Assembly (NCBI GenBank): GCA_015075635.1
Contig: JABTUA010000003.1
Location: 2,046,001 to 2,110,000, forward strand
Reading direction: 5' to 3'
From: Polyangiaceae bacterium
GTDB lineage: Bacteria > Myxococcota_A > Polyangia > Polyangiales > Polyangiaceae
Length of the DNA stretch: 64,000 nucleotides
Shown here: positions 1-6,535 of the stretch, piece after piece
Position numbering within the stretch: position 1 is the first letter of the stretch
Layout of the letters: each line of letters begins with the position of its first letter
Notes under the pieces: model-generated
Database searches by the model: none
What the model was told of the DNA's origin: nothing
Seen by the model: the letters and a program-made list of their open reading frames with translations, nothing else
Translations under genes and position numbers: made by a program

Positions 1-1
1 C

Positions 2-1645
2 GAGCTCACCTACGGAGTGGGGGTCGGCTCGGTCGAGACCATCGACACGCCCCACGCGCGCTGCATCGCGTTCATCGGCTCGCACCTGGGCGAGAACATG
101 CACAACACGGCGGTGCAGGACATGTCCGCCGCGAGCGCCCGCGGCGCCAGCTTCATCACCGTCGACCCGCGCTTCTCCATCATGGCCGGCAAGAGCAAAT
201 ACTGGCTGCCGATCAAGCCGGGCACCGACACCGCGCTGCTCCTCGCCTGGGCCAACGTTCTGATCGAGGAGGGCCTCTACCAGAAGGACTTCGTCGCGAA
301 CAACGTGGAGGGCTTCGAGCAGTTCAAGGCGCACGTGAAGGACAAGACGCCGGAGTGGGCGTACATCGAGACCGGAATCGAGCCCACGGTCATCCGCGAG
401 ACGGCGCGCGAGCTCGCGCGGAACGCGCCGGCCGCGTTCGTGCACCCGGGCCGCCACGTGGTCTGGTACGGCAACGACACGCAGCGCTCTCGCGCCATCG
501 CCATCGTCAACGCGCTGCTCGGGAACTGGGGCAAGAAGGGCGGCTTCTACCTGCCGCAGACGCTGAACGTCCCGGGTTACCCCACGCCGCCCCTGCCCAA
601 GGGTGAGGGCTATCAGCCCCGGCAGACCTTCCCGCTCGCCGCTGCGCCGTGCGCCTACGACGTCTGCGATGCCTCGGCGAAGCAGGGGGACGACGCTCCG
701 CGGGTCCACGCCTGGATCGTCTACGGCTGCAACGTGCCGCTCACCTTGCCGAACACCGCGCGGACCATCGAGGCGATGAACGCCCTCGATTTCGTCGTGG
801 TCGTGGACACCATGCCGGCTGAGGTCACCGGCTACGCCGACGTCGTCTTGCCCGAGAACACCTACCTCGAGCGCTACGACGACCTGGACACCACGCCGTA
901 CCGGGTCCCCTTCGTCGCGCTCCGGCAGCCGGTGGTGCAGTCGCTGCACGACACCAAGCCCGGCTGGTGGATCGCCAAGCAGCTGGGAGAGAAGCTCGGG
1001 CTAGGCGCCTTCTTCCCCTGGCAAGACGCGGAGGACTACCTGTCCACCCGCCTCGCGAAGGCGAACCTCTCGTTTTCGGATCTCCGCCGCGACGGCGTCA
1101 TCGTCGGAAAGGCCGAGCCCATCTACGACGACTCGCCCACGCAGACCTTCAAGACGCCGAGCAAGAAGATCGAGCTCTTCAGCAAGACCATGGCGGACGC
1201 CGGCCTGCCCCCGATGCCGGAGTACGAGGCGCCGGAGGAGCCGCCGCCCGGCTACTTCCGCCTGCTCTTCGGCCGCTCGCCAGTGCACACGTTCTCGCGC
1301 ACCACGAACAATCCGGCGCTGCTCGAGGTCGTCCCGGAGAACGAGCTCTGGCTCAACGCCGAGATGGCCCGCGTGCTGGGGCTCGAAGCCGGCACCAAGG
1401 TCATGCTCGAGAACCAGGACTCGGTGAAGACCGGGCCCATCACGCTGAAGGTCACCGAGCGTATCCGGCAGGACTGCGTGTACATGGTCCACGGCTTCGG
1501 TCGCGAGGACCGGCGGCTGACCCGCGGCTACAAGCGCGGCGCGTCGGACGCGCGCCTCACGACCCGCGTCAAGCGCGACCCGGTCATGGGCGGGACGGGC
1601 ATGAACGTCAACTTCGTCACCCTCTACCGCTGGAAGGAGGCGTGA
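2..1645 (+). CDS. Molybdopterin oxidoreductase catalytic subunit, PsrA/PhsA type (5' truncated)
   Basis: Large catalytic subunit of the DMSO-reductase family, probably reducing polysulfide, thiosulfate or tetrathionate in the periplasm with a Mo/W-bis-MGD cofactor. The reading frame is open to the window edge, so the N-terminus (with the usual iron-sulfur site and Tat signal) lies upstream. Visible family features are the YGCNVP segment, the ADVVLPENTYLER stretch and a C-terminal molybdopterin dinucleotide-binding domain starting near RLLFGRSPVHTFSRTTNNP. It is followed one base later by a four-cluster ferredoxin subunit and then an NrfD-type membrane subunit, the classic PsrABC order. The neighbouring YeeE/YedE transporters and rhodanese-like protein make a sulfur substrate more likely than DMSO or nitrate. 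The exact substrate cannot be read from this fragment. Confidence 0.88.
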   Translation, partial: ELTYGVGVGSVETIDTPHARCIAFIGSHLGENMHNTAVQDMSAASARGASFITVDPRFSIMAGKSKYWLPIKPGTDTALLLAWANVLIEEGLYQKDFVANNVEGFEQFKAHVKDKTPEWAYIETGIEPTVIRETARELARNAPAAFVHPGRHVVWYGNDTQRSRAIAIVNALLGNWGKKGGFYLPQTLNVPGYPTPPLPKGEGYQPRQTFPLAAAPCAYDVCDASAKQGDDAPRVHAWIVYGCNVPLTLPNTARTIEAMNALDFVVVVDTMPAEVTGYADVVLPENTYLERYDDLDTTPYRVPFVALRQPVVQSLHDTKPGWWIAKQLGEKLGLGAFFPWQDAEDYLSTRLAKANLSFSDLRRDGVIVGKAEPIYDDSPTQTFKTPSKKIELFSKTMADAGLPPMPEYEAPEEPPPGYFRLLFGRSPVHTFSRTTNNPALLEVVPENELWLNAEMARVLGLEAGTKVMLENQDSVKTGPITLKVTERIRQDCVYMVHGFGREDRRLTRGYKRGASDARLTTRVKRDPVMGGTGMNVNFVTLYRWKEA

Positions 1646-1646
1646 C

Positions 1647-2183
1647 GTGACCCGCTACGCCATGACGGTGGACGAGAAGCTGTGCGTGACCTGCAACGCC
1701 TGCGTCATCGCCTGCAAGAACGAGAACGACGTGCCGGAGGGCGCCGCCCGCTGCTGGACCGTCCAGGTCGAGCGCGGAACCTTTCCGCTCCTGTCCATCG
1801 AGACGCGCAGCGAGCGCTGCAACCACTGCGAGAACGCACCCTGCGTCACCGCCTGCCCGACCGGCGCCAGCCACTACGAGGAGGGCGGCATCGTCGTGGT
1901 CAACCCCGACAAGTGCGTCGGCTGCAAGGCCTGCATCGTCGCCTGCCCCTACGAGGTTCGCTACATGCACCCCGAGGGTTACGTGGACAAATGCACGTTC
2001 TGCATCCACCGCGTGCGCGAGGGCCTGCAGCCGGCCTGCGTGACCGTGTGTCCGACCAAGGCGCTGACCTTCGGCGATCTGGACGACCCGCGCTCCGAGG
2101 TGCACCAGCAACTTCAAACCCGGCAGCACAAGGTGCTGAAGCCGGAAGAGGACACGCGCCCGCGCCTGTTCTTCTTGACCTGA
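1647..2183 (+). CDS. 4Fe-4S ferredoxin-type electron transfer subunit (PsrB/PhsB-like)
   Basis: Electron-transfer subunit of the molybdopterin complex, 178 aa. Four cysteine groups are visible (CVTCNACVIAC, CNHCENAPCVTAC, CVGCKACIVAC, CTFC...CVTVCP), enough for four [4Fe-4S] clusters, as in PsrB, PhsB and DmsB. It would carry electrons from the NrfD-like quinol-oxidising subunit to the catalytic subunit. The GTG start sits one base after the upstream stop, with a GGAAGGAGG ribosome site ending 6 bases before it, which supports this start and translational coupling. Confidence 0.92.
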   Translation: MTRYAMTVDEKLCVTCNACVIACKNENDVPEGAARCWTVQVERGTFPLLSIETRSERCNHCENAPCVTACPTGASHYEEGGIVVVNPDKCVGCKACIVACPYEVRYMHPEGYVDKCTFCIHRVREGLQPACVTVCPTKALTFGDLDDPRSEVHQQLQTRQHKVLKPEEDTRPRLFFLT

Positions 2184-2196
2184 CGGGAGCACGGAA

Positions 2197-3453
2197 ATGA
2201 CCGTCTCTACCCTCTCATTCATCGACAAGGACGGGCTCCGGAGCCTCACGGACGTGCTCTTGGTGCGTGAAGGCGACGCGCCGCACCAGGCCCGTGGCAA
2301 GCGTCTGCTGCAGTTTCTGCTCGCCGTCGCGCTGGCGGGCGCGTTCGCGGCGCTGATCGCCCTCGCCAAGGGGCACCACGTCATGGGCACGACCTCGGAG
2401 ATCTCCTGGGGGGTCTTGATCGCGACCTACGTGTTCTTCGTGGTGTCGAGCACGGGCCTGTGCCTGGTCAGCTCGCTCGGTCACGTGTTCGGATTCAAGG
2501 TGTTCGAGCCCATCGCGAAGAAGGCCATCTTCCTGGCGCTGGTGACGCTGCTCGTGGGTTTCACCGTCATCGCCACAGAGCTGGAGCGCCCGTTCCTGTT
2601 GATGAAGCTCGCGCTCCTGTCGCCGAATCCGACGGCGCCGATCTGGTGGATGGGCACGCTCTACGGCGTCTACATGCTGCTCATCGGCACCGAGCTCTGG
2701 TTCCTCTTCGCCGAAGACCACAAAAAGGCGCGCATCGCCGGGCTCGCCAGCGTCATCGCGGCCGTCGCCGCGCACTCCAACCTGGGCGCAGTGTTCGGCC
2801 TCGCGCACAGCCGCCCCTACTGGTACGGCCCGCTCCTGCCGGTCTACTTCATCGCCTCGGCGCTGGTCTGCGGCGCCGCGCTCTTGATCCTGATCGTGAC
2901 CCTCGGCGACTACTTCGGCAACGCGCGGAAGCTCCGCCCCGAGAACGCGCCGCTTCTGGACGCGCTCCGTCAGCTGCTCGCGTTGTTCATCGCAGTCATC
3001 GCCTTCTTCACCGTCTGGAAGACGATCACCGGCGTGGCCGGCCAGCACTACCACAAGCTGGAGGTGACCCTGGCTTCGCTCACCGGGCCGCTGTTCGTCA
3101 GCTTCTGGGTGTTCGAGATCCTGCTCGGCATGCTGGTGCCGCTGGTGCTCCTGCTCGGACCGTGGCGCCGCTCCTGGCAGGCCGTCGCGCTCGGCGCGTT
3201 CCTGCCGATGCTGAGCGTGTTCGTGATGCGCTACAACTTCGTGGTCTCCGGGCAGATGTTCTCGCTCAAGCCCGTGGTCGGCCACGCCGGCGAGCGGCTG
3301 ACGTATTCGCCGCCCTTCAAGGGCAACGTCGCCGGTTTCCTGCCGTACACGCCGTCGTGGGTGGAGGTGCTGGTGGTCGCGGGCGCCGTCGCAGCGGCCA
3401 CGTTGCTCTTCGTCGCAGGCCTCCGGGCCCTGCGTCTCGAAAAGGAGGCCTGA
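2197..3453 (+). CDS. NrfD/PsrC-family membrane subunit
   Basis: Integral membrane subunit of 418 aa with about ten hydrophobic helices, of the NrfD/PsrC/DmsC type. These subunits bind menaquinol and hand electrons to the ferredoxin subunit. The ATG lies 13 bases after the ferredoxin stop, in an evident operon. PsrC-type proteins carry no haem, and I see no CxxCH here. The length is a little greater than short NrfD proteins and fits the ten-helix variants. Confidence 0.88.
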   Translation: MTVSTLSFIDKDGLRSLTDVLLVREGDAPHQARGKRLLQFLLAVALAGAFAALIALAKGHHVMGTTSEISWGVLIATYVFFVVSSTGLCLVSSLGHVFGFKVFEPIAKKAIFLALVTLLVGFTVIATELERPFLLMKLALLSPNPTAPIWWMGTLYGVYMLLIGTELWFLFAEDHKKARIAGLASVIAAVAAHSNLGAVFGLAHSRPYWYGPLLPVYFIASALVCGAALLILIVTLGDYFGNARKLRPENAPLLDALRQLLALFIAVIAFFTVWKTITGVAGQHYHKLEVTLASLTGPLFVSFWVFEILLGMLVPLVLLLGPWRRSWQAVALGAFLPMLSVFVMRYNFVVSGQMFSLKPVVGHAGERLTYSPPFKGNVAGFLPYTPSWVEVLVVAGAVAAATLLFVAGLRALRLEKEA

Positions 3454-3454
3454 C

Positions 3455-4006
3455 GTGGACAACACGCCTCAGCCCTACTGGAACTCGTACAAGGCCGGCG
3501 TGGTGCTCGGCCTGGTCCTACTCGCCGCGTTCCTGCTCACCGGTCGCGGGCTGGGCGCCTCCGGCGCGGTGACGCGCATGGCGGCGTATTCGACGCAGAA
3601 GATCGAGGCCTCCATCCAGGGCGGCACCGCCGCCGAGGCGAGCACCTTCGCCAAGCACAACGCCTACACCGGGCAGTACCTGAAGGGCCCGGAGGATCCC
3701 CTCGACGACTTCCTGGTCTACATGTTCGTGGGCGTGGTCGTGGGCGGCTTCGCGAGCGGCGTGCTCGCGCGCCGAGCGAAGCTCGACGTGACCTTCGGCC
3801 CGCACACCACGGTGGCGCGCCGGCTGACGCTGGCCGCGGCCGGCGGCTTCATCTCGGCGTTCGGCACGCGCCTGGCGCGGGGCTGCACCTCCGGGCAAGC
3901 GCTGACCGGAGGTGCCACGCTCGCCCTCGGCTCCTGGGTGTTCATGCTCGCGGTGTTCGCGGGCGGCTACGCCCTGGCCTACTTCCTCCGAAAGGAGTGG
4001 CTGTGA
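3455..4006 (+). CDS. YeeE/YedE-family sulfur transporter, first half-size subunit
   Basis: Membrane protein of 183 aa with the YeeE/YedE signature GCTSGQALTGG in its C-terminal half; related proteins import thiosulfate or other sulfur species. Full YeeE proteins are about 350 aa, so this and the next gene look like two halves of one transporter. The GTG start overlaps the end of the upstream reading frame region by one base spacing and follows AAAAGGAGG. The position right after a PsrABC-like operon suggests uptake or recycling of the sulfur compound being reduced. Confidence 0.82.
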   Translation: MDNTPQPYWNSYKAGVVLGLVLLAAFLLTGRGLGASGAVTRMAAYSTQKIEASIQGGTAAEASTFAKHNAYTGQYLKGPEDPLDDFLVYMFVGVVVGGFASGVLARRAKLDVTFGPHTTVARRLTLAAAGGFISAFGTRLARGCTSGQALTGGATLALGSWVFMLAVFAGGYALAYFLRKEWL

Positions 4007-4608
4007 TGGACCCCGTCGCCCCTGTCTCGAAGCTCGCGGAGTGGGGCCCGAACACGCTGGTCGCGACCTCGGCGCTGCTCGGCGTCGGGTTCGGCTTCGT
4101 GCTGGAGCGTGCCGGCTTCGGCAACGCCAAGACGCTGGCCGGGCAGTGGTACGGCTACAACTTCGCGGTGCTGCGCGTGATGTTCACCGCCATCGTGACG
4201 GCGATGGTCGGGCTCTTCGGCCTCTATTACCTGGGCGTCGTCGATCTGTCGCAGGTCTACGTCAACGAGACGTTCATCTGGCCGCAGCTCGTGGGCGGGC
4301 TGATCTTCGGCATGGGTTTCGTGATCGGCCAGTACTGCCCGGGCACCGCCGTGGTGGCGTGCGCGACCGGGAAGATCGACGCCATGGTCTACATGCTGGG
4401 CTTCGCGCTCGGCCTGATGGCCTTCTTCGTGGCGTACCCGAAGCTCGAGGCCTTCTACCTGTCGTCGGAGAAGGGCCGAGTGCTCCTGCCCGAGACGCTG
4501 CACGTCTCGACTGGAGTCGTCGTGCTGGGCGTGGTGGTGATGGCGCTCGGCGCGTTCGCGCTGACGCACGTTCTGGACAAGCGGTTCGCCAAGGACCCAG
4601 CGGAGTAG
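4006..4608 (+). CDS. YeeE/YedE-family sulfur transporter, second half-size subunit
   Basis: Second half-size YeeE/YedE protein, 200 aa, with the matching motif GQYCPGTAVVACATGK. I chose the ATG at 4006 because it overlaps the previous stop as TGATG and lies 8 bases after AAAGGAG. A GTG at 3997 is an in-frame alternative that would sit inside the ribosome site. The pair together would supply the two Cys-containing repeats seen in single-chain YeeE transporters. Confidence 0.82.
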   Translation: MDPVAPVSKLAEWGPNTLVATSALLGVGFGFVLERAGFGNAKTLAGQWYGYNFAVLRVMFTAIVTAMVGLFGLYYLGVVDLSQVYVNETFIWPQLVGGLIFGMGFVIGQYCPGTAVVACATGKIDAMVYMLGFALGLMAFFVAYPKLEAFYLSSEKGRVLLPETLHVSTGVVVLGVVVMALGAFALTHVLDKRFAKDPAE

Positions 4609-4616
4609 GTGTCGCC

Positions 4617-5237
4617 ATGTGGAGCAAACGCGCCATCGCCTTTTCAGCGGTCCTCCTGATCTCCGGCGCCGCCGTGGCCGGGCTCTCCGCCCGCGGCGAG
4701 CCCAAACGCCGCCTGCACTACGAGGTGACGAAGAGCGCCCAGGTGGTCACCGCGCCGGAGCTGGCGAAGTGGATCATCGAGGGGCGGCGGGACTTCGCCG
4801 TGGTGGATCTGCGCGCCGCGCCCGCGTTCCAGGCCGGGCACGTGAAGGACGCGGTGCACTGCGGCAAGTGCCACGAAAACGCCGCCGAAGGGCGCAAGGC
4901 CCTGGCCGAGAGCGTGTTCGTCGATCTGTCGAAGAAGCTGGTGCTCTACACCGAGACGGGCAGCGAGCCCGTCGAGCTGCCGAAGCTCCTGGCGAAGAAC
5001 CCGCGGCTCTACCTGCTCCGGGGCGGCTACCAGGCCTGGAAGGCCGAGGTGCTCGCGCCGGTGGTCTTCGGCGGCGAGACCGACGCGGAGCAGCTCCGGG
5101 CGAAGCAGCAGAAGGAGGCCGTGCGGGCCTACTTCGCCGGCGAGCGCCCGCAGAGCGGAAAGGCTGCGGTGCTCCCGGTGACGCCCATCCGGCGCGACAA
5201 CGCGCACAAGCCGGCGGGCGCGCACGAGGGGTGTTAG
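4617..5237 (+). CDS. Exported rhodanese-like protein lacking catalytic Cys, with a CxxCH haem motif
   Basis: A 206-aa protein with an N-terminal signal or anchor (residues about 5-25) and one rhodanese-like fold (VVDLRAAPAFQAGHV at about 63-77, RLYLLRGGYQAWK further on). Rhodaneses use a Cys in the loop after the central strand (usually VLYC.tG); here the loop reads VLYTETGSE, with Thr112 in its place, so sulfur transfer by the normal route is unlikely. Just after the DxR strand it has CGKCH at residues 82-86, a c-type haem motif. It ends the PsrABC-YeeE operon and may be a haem-binding or sulfur-binding periplasmic partner. The ATG is preceded only by a weak ribosome site. Confidence 0.75.
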   Translation: MWSKRAIAFSAVLLISGAAVAGLSARGEPKRRLHYEVTKSAQVVTAPELAKWIIEGRRDFAVVDLRAAPAFQAGHVKDAVHCGKCHENAAEGRKALAESVFVDLSKKLVLYTETGSEPVELPKLLAKNPRLYLLRGGYQAWKAEVLAPVVFGGETDAEQLRAKQQKEAVRAYFAGERPQSGKAAVLPVTPIRRDNAHKPAGAHEGC

Positions 5238-5345
5238 GGCGGCAGACCCCGAGCTGGGGGAGCTCTTTCCTTCCGGGTCGCAGAAGTAAAGATTCCTTTA
5301 CTTACTGGCACCCCTTAGGCAAGATTCCTTTCCGGGGACGCCGCA
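5238..5345. promoter_or_regulatory. Intergenic region with two copies of AAGATTCCTTT, probable operator of the Fic gene
   Basis: The 11-mer AAGATTCCTTT occurs at 5289-5299 and again at 5321-5331, exactly 32 bases apart, about three helical turns. The first copy sits in a larger inverted repeat, AGTAAAG (5285-5291) and CTTTACT (5296-5302). Between them TGGCAC and GGC at 5306-5320 have the spacing of a sigma-54 -24/-12 element, a weak match only. A short GAGCT/AGCTC hairpin at 5251-5265 followed by TTTCCTT could end the upstream operon. The arrangement fits autoregulation by the winged-helix domain of the Fic protein; this is inference. Confidence 0.45.
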
Positions 5346-5474
5346 ATGCCAAGGATCACAGGCAGGTACTAGCGAACACGGGTAGGCGGCGAGGAGGTCG
5401 CCGCTTTCATCCCCGAGCCGCTGCCGCCGCACGACCCAGCGCTGAGCCTGGACGGCGAAGTCGCCTCGCTACTC
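5346..5474 (+). pseudogene. Interrupted N-terminus of the Fic gene (in-frame TAG at 5370)
   Basis: An ATG at 5346 is in frame with the Fic gene and reads MPRITGRY, then TAG at 5370-5372, then RTRVGGEEVAAFIPEPLPP and DPALSLDGEVASLL straight into the Fic protein. Fic_N-type proteins normally begin with just this kind of sequence (GRYV, GGE, AFIPxPLPP). The coding sense is therefore intact on both sides of one stop codon. This is either a true amber mutation that leaves the protein to restart at GTG 5475, a sequencing or assembly error, or a recoded stop. Confidence 0.7.
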
Positions 5475-6512
5475 GTGCGCGCCGACGCCGCGCTCGGCCG
5501 GCTCGACCTTGCAAGCGCCATGGTGCCGTCGGTCGGATGGTTGCTCTACTCCTTCGTGCGCAAAGAGGCCGTCATCTCGTCGCAGATCGAGGGGACCCAA
5601 GCCACTCTCATGGACCTGTTCGCCTTCGAGGCCACAGGCAACGCCGAGTCGTCCCGAACCGATGACGTGCAGAAGGTGTGCAACTACCTGAACGCTGTCG
5701 CCCACGCGCAGAAGCGGCTCAGATCGCCCGTGGGGCTGCCGCTCTCCGTGCGACTGCTCTGCGAGACTCACCGCCAGCTCATGAAGGGGTTGCGCGGTGC
5801 CGAGAAGAGCCCGGGCGAGATCCGCCACAGCCAGAACTGGATCGGCGGGACCCGTCCCGGCAACGCGGCCTACGTCCCAGCACCGCCGCACGCGGTGGGT
5901 GAGGTTCTAGCCGAGCTCGAGCGCTTCATCCACGCCGAAAGCGACCTGCCCGCGCTGATCAGGGTCGGGCTTTGCCACGCGCAGTTCGAGACCATCCACC
6001 CATTCCTGGACGGCAACGGGCGCATCGGCCGCCTGCTCATCGCGCTCCTGCTCGAGCACTGGAAGCTGCTCCGCGAACCGCTCCTATACCTGAGCCTCTT
6101 CTTCAAGCAGCACCGCGCCGAGTACTACCGGCGTCTCGATGGCGTCCGCGCCCAGGGCGACTTCGAGGGATGGCTCGCCTTCTTCCTCGAAGGCACGGCC
6201 GTAGTCGCCGAGGAGGCAGTCGCCACGATTCAAGACCTGTTCGGCCTGGTCAGCGCGGATCGAGCCAAGGTGCTCGCCGCGAAAACTACGTCCGTCACGG
6301 CCGCGCGTCTCTTCGAGCTCCTGCCGGAGCACCCGATCGTGACCATCGGTCGAGTGGTCGATCTTCTCTCGACCACCAAGCCCACGGCGAACAAGGCCGT
6401 GAGCGCGCTCGTCGATGCCGGGGTGCTCGTCGAGACCACGGGCCGCCGGCGCGACCGCACCTTCGGCTACGCCGCCTACCTGGACCGGCTGCAGGCCGGT
6501 ACAGAGGTCTAG
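5475..6512 (+). CDS. Fic-family AMP-transferase with C-terminal winged helix (N-terminally truncated)
   Basis: Fic proteins attach AMP or related groups to target proteins. The core motif HPFLDGNGRIGR starts at residue 175 counted from GTG 5475. The inhibitory-helix motif SSQIEG (class II Fic, (S/T)xxxE(G/N)) is at residues 35-40, so the protein carries its own antitoxin-like brake. The last 70 residues (from about VTAARLFELLP) look like a winged helix, consistent with autoregulation at the repeats upstream. The homologous N-terminus upstream is cut by an in-frame TAG, so this start is the only one available downstream of the stop and removes roughly 43 residues of the Fic_N region. Confidence 0.85.
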   Translation: MRADAALGRLDLASAMVPSVGWLLYSFVRKEAVISSQIEGTQATLMDLFAFEATGNAESSRTDDVQKVCNYLNAVAHAQKRLRSPVGLPLSVRLLCETHRQLMKGLRGAEKSPGEIRHSQNWIGGTRPGNAAYVPAPPHAVGEVLAELERFIHAESDLPALIRVGLCHAQFETIHPFLDGNGRIGRLLIALLLEHWKLLREPLLYLSLFFKQHRAEYYRRLDGVRAQGDFEGWLAFFLEGTAVVAEEAVATIQDLFGLVSADRAKVLAAKTTSVTAARLFELLPEHPIVTIGRVVDLLSTTKPTANKAVSALVDAGVLVETTGRRRDRTFGYAAYLDRLQAGTEV

Positions 6513-6535
6513 GGCCAGCCATCGCGCCGTGACGT

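Noticed and set aside
5306..5320. TGGCAC...GGC as a sigma-54 promoter
   Set aside because: Only the GG and GC spacing fits; the -12 part (AGGC rather than TTGC) is poor and there is no activator site evidence, so I mention it only as a weak possibility.
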